Assembly: GCF_001006005.1 (NCBI RefSeq)
Contig: NZ_CP011254.1
Location: 434,001 to 498,000 of the forward strand
Source of the DNA: Serratia fonticola
GTDB lineage: Bacteria > Pseudomonadota > Gammaproteobacteria > Enterobacterales > Enterobacteriaceae
Length of the DNA: 64,000 nt
Reading direction: 5' to 3'
The notes under the pieces are model-generated. The model saw only the letters and a program-made list of their open reading frames with translations, was not told the origin of the DNA and searched no databases. Shown one piece after another: positions 51,133 to 59,517 of the stretch. Each line of letters begins with the position of its first letter. Position 1 is the first letter of the stretch. Made by a program: the position numbers and the translations under genes.

Positions 51133-51909
51133 CTAGTCGCGATCGGCTATCACCACATCTACGCCTAAATCGCTGAGCGCCTGCTGATAATCTTGTGGAA
51201 GACGGCTATCTGTGATCAGCCGATGAATTTGCCCGACTTCGCGGATCATGCAAAAGCTCTTGCGACCAAACTTGCTGGCATCCGCTACCGCGATAATTTC
51301 ACGCGCCACCTCGCACATCACACGATTGAGGTGTGCCTCACCGGGGTGAGGCGTAGTGATCCCCGCAACCAGATCGAAACCGTCGACGCCCAGAAACAGT
51401 TTGTCGAAGCGGTACTGGCGCAATTGCTGCTCGGCAGCCGGGCCATAGAGCGAATAGGAGTTCTGCCGGACGCTTCCCCCCAACACCATTACTTCCACCC
51501 CGTCGTAACCTGAAAGCTCATAGGCAATGTTCAGCGCATTGGTCATCACCACCAGATCGCGGCGCGGTTTCAACCAGGGCACGATCTGGGCCGTGGTGGA
51601 ACCGGAGTCCAGGATCAGCGCATCGCCGTCCCGCACATAGCTTGCCGCTCGGCAGGCAATCTGTGATTTCACATCGCGGTTCAAACGCCCTTTGTCATGT
51701 AACGGGCGGTCAAAGGCAAACTGCTGGTTGAGCATTGCCCCACCATAGGCACGCAGCGCACAGCCTTTACGTTCCAGAAAGCGCAGATCGTTGCGGATCG
51801 TCACCGTGGAAACGGCAAACTGTTTGCTGAGCTGTTCCACCCGCACGCTTCCGTGCTCGCAGAGCAGATCGATGATGTCTTCACGTCGTTTAGCGGTGTT
51901 CACTGGCAT
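51133..51909 (-). CDS. agaR: DeoR-family regulator AgaR
   Basis: 258 residues. DeoR helix-turn-helix (GSVRVEQLSKQFAVSTVTIRNDLRFLE) and a sugar-phosphate-sensing domain (LDSGSTT, FLGVDGFD, CEVAREIIAVADASKF). Close to E. coli AgaR. Start at 51909 has GAGGA upstream. Only 20 bp separate it from kbaZ, so it is likely the first gene of the operon it represses. Confidence 0.88.
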   Translation of the reverse strand: MPVNTAKRREDIIDLLCEHGSVRVEQLSKQFAVSTVTIRNDLRFLERKGCALRAYGGAMLNQQFAFDRPLHDKGRLNRDVKSQIACRAASYVRDGDALILDSGSTTAQIVPWLKPRRDLVVMTNALNIAYELSGYDGVEVMVLGGSVRQNSYSLYGPAAEQQLRQYRFDKLFLGVDGFDLVAGITTPHPGEAHLNRVMCEVAREIIAVADASKFGRKSFCMIREVGQIHRLITDSRLPQDYQQALSDLGVDVVIADRD

Positions 51910-51974
51910 GAGCAATAGGTCCTCAGGTTTCCGGTTTTGGCCGGGAGATGATGGCTTTCGCTCTACTGCGGCGG

Positions 51975-52005
51975 TATTACAACAAAGCGAAAGCAATGAA
52001 ATTGT
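51975..52005. promoter_or_regulatory. Possible second AgaR site
   Basis: ACAAAGCGAAAGCAATGAAATTG, which on the minus strand is a run of TTTC/TTTG steps like AgaR targets; about 75 bp before agaR. Weak. Confidence 0.35.
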
Positions 52006-52060
52006 GATCGGGGTTACAGGGCAGTTTTAGCAGCAAATGGGGGTAAAAAGCTTTCGGATC

Positions 52061-52074
52061 GAAACGAAATGAAA
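52061..52074. promoter_or_regulatory. AgaR-type operator core
   Basis: GAAACGAAATGAAA; minus strand TTTCATTTCGTTTC agrees with the repeated TTTC(R)TTT core described for AgaR sites. It is about 150 bp upstream of agaR. Confidence 0.5.
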
Positions 52075-52206
52075 CTATTTCCTCGGCGGGCGCGAGAAAA
52101 GTGAAATCTGCCGCAGGCCGATAGGGCGGCAGGTTAAGAGTATGTGAAAAATAGCACAGTGAAAGCGGCTTTGGCGGGCAGCAGCGGAAAGGCTTTTCTT
52201 TCCTTA

Positions 52207-52222
52207 GGTGATCAACATCACA
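52207..52222. promoter_or_regulatory. Candidate CRP site
   Basis: GGTGA-TCAACA-TCACA fits TGTGA-N6-TCACA at nine of ten positions. It lies about 300 bp upstream of agaR and just after the 36-residue ORF. Catabolite control of the aga operon is possible. Confidence 0.5.
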
Positions 52223-52237
52223 AAACTGTTAATTGGC

Positions 52238-52348
52238 TCAGTTTAGCCAACCGACACCCAGGTGGGTCACCAGACCGACAATCACCAAAATCACGATCAC
52301 GGCGATGGTGTAAAGCACAATACGGCGGGGGCTGTAGAAAGAAGACAT
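52238..52348 (-). CDS. 36-residue single-span membrane protein (unrecognised)
   Basis: Short frame with an excellent ribosome site (GAGGA, 6 nt before ATG). The product has a polar N terminus (MSSFYSPRR), a long hydrophobic stretch of about 16 residues (VLYTIAVIVILVIVGLV) and a short tail THLGVGWLN. The positive RR before the span predicts an N-in orientation. No family is recognised. It lies alone between agaR and an MFS gene, with an FNR/CRP-like half site upstream. Confidence 0.65.
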   Translation of the reverse strand: MSSFYSPRRIVLYTIAVIVILVIVGLVTHLGVGWLN

Positions 52349-52425
52349 AGCGATTCCTCACAATAAGTTTACTGCTGTTACTATCCGTTATGGCGAGCAA
52401 TGCTGCCAGCAATAGTTTCCCTCAC

Positions 52426-52441
52426 GTTGATCAAAGTCACT
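52426..52441. promoter_or_regulatory. Weak FNR/CRP-like site upstream of the small membrane protein
   Basis: GTTGATCAAAGTCACT has one good TTGAT half and a poorer second half; about 80 bp upstream of the 36-residue ORF. Confidence 0.25.
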
Positions 52442-52606
52442 TGGTGGGGGGCCAGGCGCGGTTTCCTTAACCTCTTGTCAGGCGAGGCGATCTTTCCTAA
52501 ACTGGCACGCAGATACTGGCAGCCCTGCCAGTACGTAAGCGTTAACGTCAATCAACGCATCCCGTCGTGCAGTAATGATTGGCTGCATGCCTGATGCGAG
52601 GATCTC

Positions 52607-53821
52607 ATGCCCCAACCCGAACCATCCGCAAATTGTGTTGTTAAACGCAGTCGTTTGACGCGTTTCTTATTGCTGGCCGGCATCATGCTGGTGGCAGCTA
52701 ACCTGCGCGCCCCTTTAACCAGCGTAGGCCCGTTACTGGAACAGATCCAGCACCAGCTGATGCTTTCTGCCACCGCCGCCGGGTTACTCAACTCCCTGCC
52801 GCTGATCCTGTTTGCGGTGTTATCGCCATTAACACCGTCGCTGGCCAAGCGCATCGGGATTGAGCGCACGCTTGGGCTGGCGCTGGTGCTGCTGGTCGCC
52901 GGGATCGTGCTGCGTTCACAACCGCGGGATGGCATGCTGTGGTTGGGAACGGTGTTGATCGGCGCGGCCATCGCCTTTGCCAACGTGGTGCTACCAACGC
53001 TGGTAAAACGCGATTTTCCCCATCGGGCTGCGGTGATGATCAGTACCTATGCAGCCGTGATGTCACTGGTGGCCGCTATCGCCTCCGGCATGGCGGTGCC
53101 GTTAGCGGCATTCAACGATAACGGCTGGCGTTTTTCACTGCTGTGCTGGAGCCTGCCGGCGTTTATCGCGCTGGCGATCTGGCTACCCCAACTGAAACGC
53201 AAGCCCACTCCGGTAACCCGAACCGGCACGCCGGTGGCCGCAGAAACCTTTCGCTCCCCCTGGAGCAGCGCCCTGGGTTGGCAGGTAGCCTTGTTCATGG
53301 GGCTGCAATCCATCACCTTCTACACCATTATCGGTTGGTTCAGCACCTTTGCCGCCAGCCACGGCACCTCACCGCAGCAGGCGGGGTTCGAGCTGTTTGT
53401 TTATCAGATCGTGGCAATCGCCGCCAACTTTGTGATGGTGTTTGCACTTCCACGCGCACGCGACCAGCGGGGGATCGCACTGGTCAGTTCGCTGTTGATC
53501 TTTATTGGCGTCGGCGGATTGCTGTTGCTGCCTGCCCACTCGCTTATCTGGCTGATATTTGCCGGGTTGGGGGCGGGGAGTTCGTTGGTGCTGGCGCTGT
53601 CATTCTTTGGTCTGCGCAGCCAGCACCATCATCAGGCAACGGTGCTGTCAGGGATGGCGCAGTCCATCGGCTATCTGCTGGCCGCTTTGGGGCCGACCTT
53701 GTTTGGCCTGGTGCATGATTTGACGCAAGGCTGGACGGTGCCGTTGACAATTTTGCTGGGGTTAACGCTGCTGCAGATGCTATTCGGCATCCTGGCCGGG
53801 CGCCGCAAGATTATCGGCTGA
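52607..53821 (+). CDS. MFS transporter, CynX/NimT family
   Basis: 404 residues with about 12 hydrophobic segments. The N-terminal NLRAPLTSVGPLLEQIQ motif is typical of the CynX/NimT (YeaN) group, which includes the cyanate transporter and a nitroimidazole exporter. Substrate cannot be told. GAGGATCTC precedes the ATG. The 3' end overlaps a 60-residue frame on the other strand by 42 bp. Confidence 0.87.
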   Translation: MPQPEPSANCVVKRSRLTRFLLLAGIMLVAANLRAPLTSVGPLLEQIQHQLMLSATAAGLLNSLPLILFAVLSPLTPSLAKRIGIERTLGLALVLLVAGIVLRSQPRDGMLWLGTVLIGAAIAFANVVLPTLVKRDFPHRAAVMISTYAAVMSLVAAIASGMAVPLAAFNDNGWRFSLLCWSLPAFIALAIWLPQLKRKPTPVTRTGTPVAAETFRSPWSSALGWQVALFMGLQSITFYTIIGWFSTFAASHGTSPQQAGFELFVYQIVAIAANFVMVFALPRARDQRGIALVSSLLIFIGVGGLLLLPAHSLIWLIFAGLGAGSSLVLALSFFGLRSQHHHQATVLSGMAQSIGYLLAALGPTLFGLVHDLTQGWTVPLTILLGLTLLQMLFGILAGRRKIIG

Positions 53822-53962
53822 ACCGGGCACGGTATGATCTTCCACCAGCCAAAGATCTTCGATAAAGCGCTGTTGCCGCTCATTGAGTTGCCAGGATGGC
53901 GGAAATAATAGCGTTTCCGCTAATGGGACCTCTGTGGTGGGAATGAGTGATTGATTGTCCAT
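53780..53962 (-). CDS. 60-residue hypothetical protein
   Basis: Frame with AGGA six bases before ATG and codon usage like its neighbours. The product is acidic, lacks membrane segments and Cys, and has a PSWQLNERQQRFIEDLWLVED middle. It lies downstream of yojI on the same strand and overlaps the MFS 3' end. I do not recognise it; it may be real or chance. Confidence 0.4.
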   Translation of the reverse strand: MDNQSLIPTTEVPLAETLLFPPSWQLNERQQRFIEDLWLVEDHTVPGSADNLAAPGQDAE

Positions 53963-54148
53963 CGGCGCGTTCCTGCTCCCCTGGCTACCCTGTTGCCAAT
54001 TGAAATCGGTACCACGAGCGCAATGCCATGTACCGTTTTCCCCTAGACACAGAGTAAATCATTGGCGGCGATTTTGATTATCGATATAAACAATCACTCA
54101 ACAAGCCTAGGCCTATGGGACGACAGATATTTCTCAACCGGCTCGCTA

Positions 54149-54176
54149 TGTCGGGGCAAACATGTGCGCCCCGACA
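54149..54176. repeat. Palindromic repeat, CATG-centred variant
   Basis: TGTCGGGGC...GCCCCGACA, 9-bp perfect stem around AAACATGTGC, 12 nt downstream of the yojI stop; same type as 45212-45239. Confidence 0.7.
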
Positions 54177-54187
54177 AATTCGGCAAT

Positions 54188-55840
54188 TCAATCAAGCTGG
54201 CTAACGGAGTCCCGGCTCGCCTGATGGCGCTCATCCCCAATCAGTTCGCTCAGATGACCATCTCGCATTTGCAGCAGACGATCTGCATGTTCAAAGTAAT
54301 GGTCGTCATGGCTGATGGCAAACACGGTTTTTCCCATTTCACGCAGCTGAGGCAGTAACTCGCGGTAGAAAGTACGGCGGAACTGGGGATCCTGATCCGC
54401 CGCCCACTCATCCAGCAGTAAAATATCCCGCTTTTCAGCCACCGCCAGCAGCAGGGCCAGGCGCTTGCGCTGCCCTTGTGACAGTTGCGGATTGGTGACG
54501 CGCGTACCGTCGAACTCCAATTTGCTTTTCATTTTCAGGCGCTGCAACCAGGTTTCCACCAGTTCGGCGTCCGGCTGTTCCCCTTGCGGCCCCAACAGAT
54601 GGTGAAACTGGTAGAAATCCGTAAAGATGGCAGAGAACAGGCGGCGATAATCTTCACGATCGGCAACCGTAATCGGTTGACCATCCAGCAGGATCTGCCC
54701 ACTAACGGGCACATACAGCCCAGTGAGCAGCATGGCCAGCGTCGATTTACCGCTGCCGTTGCCGCCAATCAGGAATACCAGTTCGCCCCGCCGTAACGTC
54801 AAATTGATCGGCCCAACCGCAAACCCTGATTGCTGTTCACCCGCCGCATAGTGGAATGCCACGTCGCGCAGTTCCAGCGTTTGCCACGCGCGAGTCTGTG
54901 GGGCCGGAAATGCCGGATCATAGTCCGCCAGTTTGAGTGCCTTCACTTTATTGAAGGCCACTTCGGCCGCAATCAGCGTCGGGAATGCCCCAACCGCCTG
55001 TAATAAGGGGGTACGCAGGAACAATAATGTCAGGGAATAGGTCGCCGCCACCGTGGTGTTCGCCCAGCCCAGGCTGTTTGCCATATAGAACACCAGGCCG
55101 ATGGCGCCCAGCATCATGATATTCGACCAGTTCACGGCACTAAGGTGGAAAGTATCTGCACGGATAATATGGTAACGGTAGTCACCTGCATCGGGCTGGT
55201 AAGCCTGCTGGAATAGCATTTTTGCCCGATCGCGGTTCAGCGCCAATTCTTTGCGCCCGTCGATCGCCGCTTGATAATGCAGATAGAGCCGCTCTTCCGC
55301 TTCGCGCACGCTGCTCAGATGGCTATAAACCCGCGAGACCAGATACCAACTTCCCAAAATGGTGATCGTCACCCATATCGCGGTCACGCCCAGCATGGCA
55401 GGTGACAGCCAGCCCAGATAGGCAGCCGATCCCAGGGTCAGGATCACCCCTTGAACCAACTCCGGTAGGCGGACAAAAGCAATGGTGATATTGCGGATAT
55501 CGCTCGACAGGCTAGCCAGCAGCGAGGCACTGCCCAACTGCTCCAACCGTTCAATATGGGTATCCAATATGCGCTTCACCAGTTGACCACGCAGCCGGTA
55601 AACAAAATAGTGCCCCAAAGTGGTCAACGCCAACTGAGAGCCGAGCGTAACCGCCATCAACAGAGCCAACAGGCCGAGAAACTGTGGCAACACCACTAGC
55701 GGGTTACCCGCCGCGCCCATCAATTGCACGTTAATAAATGCAATGATGCCAATCCCCAACGCCGCACTGGCCATGGTTAACGCCATTACCGCCAGAAACG
55801 GCCAGCGATACTGCTGGAACACCACCCGTAACAACTCCAT
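54188..55840 (-). CDS. yojI: Microcin J25-type efflux ABC transporter YojI
   Basis: 550 residues (547 in E. coli YojI), fused permease-ATPase of the cyclic-peptide exporter group. N terminus QYRWPF and [11 protein letters not shown] match; the ATPase has Walker [10 protein letters not shown], signature LSQGQRKR and Walker [15 protein letters not shown]. coli YojI exports microcin J25 with TolC and has been linked to cysteine export. A Fur-box-like sequence lies about 60 bp upstream. Confidence 0.93.
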   Translation of the reverse strand: MELLRVVFQQYRWPFLAVMALTMASAALGIGIIAFINVQLMGAAGNPLVVLPQFLGLLALLMAVTLGSQLALTTLGHYFVYRLRGQLVKRILDTHIERLEQLGSASLLASLSSDIRNITIAFVRLPELVQGVILTLGSAAYLGWLSPAMLGVTAIWVTITILGSWYLVSRVYSHLSSVREAEERLYLHYQAAIDGRKELALNRDRAKMLFQQAYQPDAGDYRYHIIRADTFHLSAVNWSNIMMLGAIGLVFYMANSLGWANTTVAATYSLTLLFLRTPLLQAVGAFPTLIAAEVAFNKVKALKLADYDPAFPAPQTRAWQTLELRDVAFHYAAGEQQSGFAVGPINLTLRRGELVFLIGGNGSGKSTLAMLLTGLYVPVSGQILLDGQPITVADREDYRRLFSAIFTDFYQFHHLLGPQGEQPDAELVETWLQRLKMKSKLEFDGTRVTNPQLSQGQRKRLALLLAVAEKRDILLLDEWAADQDPQFRRTFYRELLPQLREMGKTVFAISHDDHYFEHADRLLQMRDGHLSELIGDERHQASRDSVSQLD

Positions 55841-55895
55841 CAGAAACCCTATTCAAAAATCATGCACTGGCGGGCATTGTAGTGGGCGAAAGCGT

Positions 55896-55918
55896 GATAT
55901 CAATAACAATTCTCATTT
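55896..55918. promoter_or_regulatory. Fur-box-like site upstream of yojI
   Basis: GATATCAATAACAATTCTCATTT; the minus strand AATGAGAATTGTTATTGATATC agrees well with the Fur consensus (GATAATGATAATCATTATC, 7-1-7 form). It is about 60 bp before the yojI start, suggesting iron control. Confidence 0.55.
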
Positions 55919-55919
55919 T

Positions 55920-56352
55920 GTTGGGTGAGAAGATGCTGGCCCTGGCCTGTCCGTGCAGACTAAACGCGGGGCGATGACTAAAGAAAATAGAGGGCAAGCA
56001 GCTGCTTATCGGGCTAAGAAATATTATTAACACAATAATAAAAATCTCAAAAAAAGGTATAAACCCAAAGATGTTCAAGTCGTTTTAGATAAACAATTAA
56101 AATAGTTAGATTAGGCCAATCATTTCTAAACATACGATTCTCAACCCCATCAAGCAGGATTTCCTGATGATCAAGTGAGTTGATTTTTTCTTAATAAATA
56201 ACCACTAACCCCCCTTCAACCCTAGAGATAAGATAATACCGCAGGATTAACCCCGCATTCACACTGCTATTTTTATTGCTGCCAAGGGTATTCAATGTTT
56301 AAATGAATAAACCACCCGCCATATTTGCTTTATTTAACTTAGGGATAAGAGA
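55920..56352. other. AT-rich gap before the recombinase gene
   Basis: About 430 bp, clearly lower in GC than flanking genes. Apart from a short CAGGA-TT-TCCTG inverted repeat at 56155-56166 and several A/T tracts, no gene or long inverted repeat is seen. A 72-residue hydrophobic frame on the minus strand is not credible. Confidence 0.5.
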
Positions 56353-56904
56353 ATGACAAAACGCAAATATCTCAGCCATATTGAAATTGAGAGAATGATC
56401 TCCGCCGTCCCGGACGGTGCCAACGGTTGCCGCGATCGCTGTATGTTGTTGATGTGCTTTATTCATGGATTACGCGTCAGCGAACTACGGGGCCTGCGGC
56501 TGGAGGATATTGACCTGGCCACCAACCGCTTACATGTATCCCGCCTAAAGAACGGTTTTTCGGTCCAGCATCCTATTCAAATCCGCGAGCGTATCGCGCT
56601 GAGCCGCTGGCTGGCAAAACGCCCAAGCTACCTGGAACCTGATAGCCCCTGGCTGTTTCTTTCTCGCCACGGTGGGCAAATTTCACGCCAACAACTTTAC
56701 CGATTAATAAAGTCCTACGGTGAATTAGCCGGTATCGACGTCCAGGTCCATCCCCATATGCTACGCCACTCCTGCGGCTATGCCCTGGCAGATAGAGGGA
56801 TCGACACCAGACTCATTCAAGATTACCTGGGCCATCGCAACATTCAGAACACCGTTATTTATACTGCCAGCAATGTTGAACGCTTTCGGGTAATACATAT
56901 TTAA
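56353..56904 (+). CDS. FimB/FimE-type tyrosine recombinase
   Basis: 183 residues, the short form with only a catalytic domain, like FimB, FimE and MrpI. Catalytic set visible: Arg in HGLRVSELRGL (about 43), Lys in RLKNGF (about 75), HxxR in HMLRHSCGY (about 138-141), His in YLGHRNI and nucleophile Tyr in NTVIYTAS (about 174). Such enzymes flip fimbrial promoter segments. It lies beside, and pointed toward, the 3' end of the fimbrial locus. No invertible segment is visible next to it. Confidence 0.88.
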   Translation: MTKRKYLSHIEIERMISAVPDGANGCRDRCMLLMCFIHGLRVSELRGLRLEDIDLATNRLHVSRLKNGFSVQHPIQIRERIALSRWLAKRPSYLEPDSPWLFLSRHGGQISRQQLYRLIKSYGELAGIDVQVHPHMLRHSCGYALADRGIDTRLIQDYLGHRNIQNTVIYTASNVERFRVIHI

Positions 56905-57165
56905 CCCAGCGCAGGCCACCGATTCAAACTGGCACCGCATTCTTTACTTCGCAAGTGTAGCTAGCTGTGCAACAGCCAATATTCTTACGCTATATATCAT
57001 AGTCGATCACGATGGGATATCAGGGGCTGGCCTTTATTGCCATAAGCCAAACTTGACGGCACGATTATCATGATACTGCCGAGATTTGGCCGCTTCGAGA
57101 ACGCCGTTCTGAATATCTATGGATAGCGGCTCAGTTCGAGGTACCGTTCCGTCAGCTCTGCGGTA

Positions 57166-57200
57166 TGCCCCGCCATACTTGATGACAGCACGGCGGGGCA
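57166..57200. terminator. Hairpin after the LuxR gene pair
   Basis: TGCCCCGCC/GGCGGGGCA, a perfect 9-bp stem with a 17-nt loop, 18 nt after the LuxR stop at 57219. It lacks a T run; possible end of the regulator transcript. Confidence 0.45.
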
Positions 57201-57218
57201 TCAAGCGATTTCCAGCCA

Positions 57219-57887
57219 TCAATCACAGGCAAACTGCTGGCTAATGTTTTTTCTCAGCGAGAACAGCTCGCTGTCGTTTTTAACCTGCAGTTTGCGCATG
57301 GCATTACATTTGTGCGCGCTGATGGTCTTGATACTGCGTTGTTGCAGTTCAGCAATTTCCCGCAGGCTCATCCCGTTGAACAAGAACGACAGGACATCAT
57401 TTTCGCAACGGGTCAGATGATGCAGGCTGGAAACATCTTCAGGATCGGTACGCGCCAGATAAGAGCCGATCAACGGGCTCAGTACGCGCTCACCGTTAAA
57501 TACCCGGTGAAAGAACTCCCCGACCAGCGGCAATTCATCCCCACGGGACACCACGCTGATATTGACCACATCAAGCAGCTTGCACAGATCCTCCCCTGTC
57601 TGGCTGCGGGTGTAAACAATGACCCGTAACTCAGGCTGCTGCGCGCACAAATTAAGGAGAACTTCACGACACTGTGCGATGGTTTCATTCAGGCCATTGA
57701 GTTCGGTGATGAGAATATCGACGGGTTGGTACAGCAACCTTTCGGCAACCCCAGCCATGCTGGTTTCCTGCACGATAATCTCATTGGCGACGTTAAGCGT
57801 GCCAAGAAAGCAAGACAGCCCAGTAAGTGTGAGTGGGCTGCGATCCATTAACGCCAAGCCAAGCGGCTTTTGTGACAACGGTTGCAT
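57219..57887 (-). CDS. LuxR-family regulator with pseudo-receiver (second)
   Basis: 222 residues. C-terminal LuxR helix-turn-helix (LTRCENDVLSFLFNGMSLREIAELQQRS). The N-terminal half resembles a response-regulator receiver, but the phosphoacceptor strand reads DILITELNG (Glu for Asp) and the switch Lys is Arg in VVSRGD. Start at 57887 has AGGAG upstream; a longer frame to 57950 overlaps the first LuxR stop region. Likely co-transcribed with the gene above it and tied to fimbrial control. Confidence 0.85.
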   Translation of the reverse strand: MQPLSQKPLGLALMDRSPLTLTGLSCFLGTLNVANEIIVQETSMAGVAERLLYQPVDILITELNGLNETIAQCREVLLNLCAQQPELRVIVYTRSQTGEDLCKLLDVVNISVVSRGDELPLVGEFFHRVFNGERVLSPLIGSYLARTDPEDVSSLHHLTRCENDVLSFLFNGMSLREIAELQQRSIKTISAHKCNAMRKLQVKNDSELFSLRKNISQQFACD

Positions 57888-57953
57888 AGACGACTCCTGT
57901 ATAAATATCTCGTTGATTCCATCCAGAGAATAAGTGCATAGCGGTATCAAGGG

Positions 57954-58658
57954 TTAGCGGGCAAACACCGGGCCGGTCTTTGCCATCCACTTGCCTTGCA
58001 AATAAAGTTCACCATCATTCTGAAAGCCCAACTTGTGCATCGCATTACGCTTGTGGGTGCTGACGGTGCGGACATCACGGTGCATCATCAACGCCGCGGT
58101 GGTCACGCTTTTGCCGGAAAACAGGTGCGTCAACACATCCAGCTCACGGGACGTCAAGGCTTTGCCAATGGCGGACTGACTGCTCAGCAATTGCCTTACC
58201 TTATGGCTATAGCTGCGACAACCCGATAAAACCTGCTTTACGCATTGCGCCAGCGCAACGCCAGGCTCCTGTTTGAGCACCAGCCCTTTGATGCCTGATG
58301 CGGTCAGCAATTGCAGCACCCGAGGATCGTCAAGAGCGGTACACACGATCATCGCCGTGGTTGGCCAATGCTCCAGGCACTGTGCAATCAGCCTTAAACC
58401 ATCCAGAACCGACTCTTCTTCACCACACAGTTCCATAATCAACAGCCGGGCCGGGCGATGGCGCATCAATCCTGGGATTTGCTCCAGATTACTGACTCGT
58501 TGTACCTCGTCCGTCAAGCCACAGGACTGGGCCAAAATGTTACGCATTCCGAGTGCCGTGATGGGGCAAGATTCCATTACAATCACACCGTCCCCTTTTA
58601 ACCCATAAGGGCTGGGGGAATGCGCACTCCCTCTCTGATAAGTATGAACCATTGTCAT
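57954..58658 (-). CDS. LuxR-family regulator with pseudo-receiver (first)
   Basis: 234 residues. Receiver-like N-terminal half in which the acidic pocket is MESCPITALG and the phosphoacceptor strand is LLIMELCGEE (Glu for Asp); the switch Lys stays in GIKGLVLKQ. C-terminal LuxR helix-turn-helix LTSRELDVLTHLFSGKSVTTAALMM. GGGAGG precedes the ATG. Placement after the pilin subunit recalls fimZ in sfm/fim loci. Confidence 0.87.
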   Translation of the reverse strand: MTMVHTYQRGSAHSPSPYGLKGDGVIVMESCPITALGMRNILAQSCGLTDEVQRVSNLEQIPGLMRHRPARLLIMELCGEEESVLDGLRLIAQCLEHWPTTAMIVCTALDDPRVLQLLTASGIKGLVLKQEPGVALAQCVKQVLSGCRSYSHKVRQLLSSQSAIGKALTSRELDVLTHLFSGKSVTTAALMMHRDVRTVSTHKRNAMHKLGFQNDGELYLQGKWMAKTGPVFAR

Positions 58659-58728
58659 ATTAAACCTCCCATTTCTGCTAAATACCCTTTTTTACTTCCT
58701 TGATAAATTGGTGTGCAAAAATGTCATT

Positions 58729-58748
58729 CCCTCTCATAGTTATGAGGG
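58729..58748. terminator. Hairpin between the pilin subunit and LuxR genes
   Basis: CCCTC(T)CATA/TATGAGGG with one bulge. On the minus strand CATTTTTG follows 8 nt later, so it could partly end the structural operon before the regulators. Confidence 0.4.
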
Positions 58749-58906
58749 CTATCTTTTCTTGTTTTTATTGATCAAACAACACATTGAAAATAAAGTCAGC
58801 TACCAATAATTAATAAGCCCCAGGCAATTAACCCAACAGACACAGCTAAAACTACCATAAAAAAGTGGGGCCAGGCTTTCTTATGGCTTGAGGGTATTAC
58901 TGGTGA

Positions 58907-59446
58907 TTACTGATAGGTGAGAGCCACCTGCACAACGCCCTCAATACTGCCTGGGGTTGCCCCACCTTTAGTGCTAAAAGCGCGCGCCTTCAGCGGGAAG
59001 CTCGCCTTACTGGTGGAGTGATCGACAGCCACGGTCATATCACTGCCGGTGCCCAACCGGCGATTAGCTGATGAACTGCCATCAACCATTTCAATCTGCA
59101 CGGCACCGGCAGGATTAGCCGCCTCGTTCTTATACAAATCCGTGCTTTCATCCGCTGCCGTACCGGTGAAAGTCGCAATAACGTTAGTGGTTGAGGCTGG
59201 GCAGTCACTCAGATCCAGACTAAAATTCTCCCAATCGCTCCCCGCACCCGCGGTCAGAGTATGTGCCTTGATCTCCCCCAAATTCACGTTTACATCGCCC
59301 CCTACGGCATCGACCGTACACGGCGAAGCTTTAACCGTACCGGTGATCTTTATGCGTGCATCGACCGCCAAAGCCGAGTAACTGATCCCCATACCACCGA
59401 GAGCCAGGCACAATGCAGTCGTTTTAAAAATTGCTTTCATATCCAT
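58907..59446 (-). CDS. Type 1-like fimbrial subunit
   Basis: 179 residues. Signal peptide (cleavage near SALA|VDA), then a pilin domain with the KASPCTV Cys and a partner Cys in LSDCPAST, and the C-terminal beta-strand VVQVALTYQ ending in the penultimate Tyr used in donor-strand exchange. By order (after the adhesin) it corresponds to an SfmF/FimF-type minor subunit. AAGGA lies 9 nt before ATG. Confidence 0.9.
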   Translation of the reverse strand: MDMKAIFKTTALCLALGGMGISYSALAVDARIKITGTVKASPCTVDAVGGDVNVNLGEIKAHTLTAGAGSDWENFSLDLSDCPASTTNVIATFTGTAADESTDLYKNEAANPAGAVQIEMVDGSSSANRRLGTGSDMTVAVDHSTSKASFPLKARAFSTKGGATPGSIEGVVQVALTYQ

Positions 59447-59517
59447 AATAAATATCCTTCTCCATTTTAGTTAAACTTACTTTCGCAGAAAGCCCGAGAT
59501 TTCCGAGGCAAACGGGA

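Noticed and set aside
55860-56078. 72-residue hydrophobic frame on the minus strand upstream of yojI
   Set aside because: It arises from A/T-rich DNA, runs across the Fur-like site and has no ribosome site.
56905-57033. Possible attachment or inversion site next to the recombinase
   Set aside because: Only short repeats such as TAGCTA are present; no matching inverted partner was found within the window.
57034-57219. 61-residue frame whose ATG overlaps the LuxR stop (TGATG)
   Set aside because: It contains a 9-bp perfect hairpin that better explains the sequence, has no ribosome site of its own and no recognisable family.
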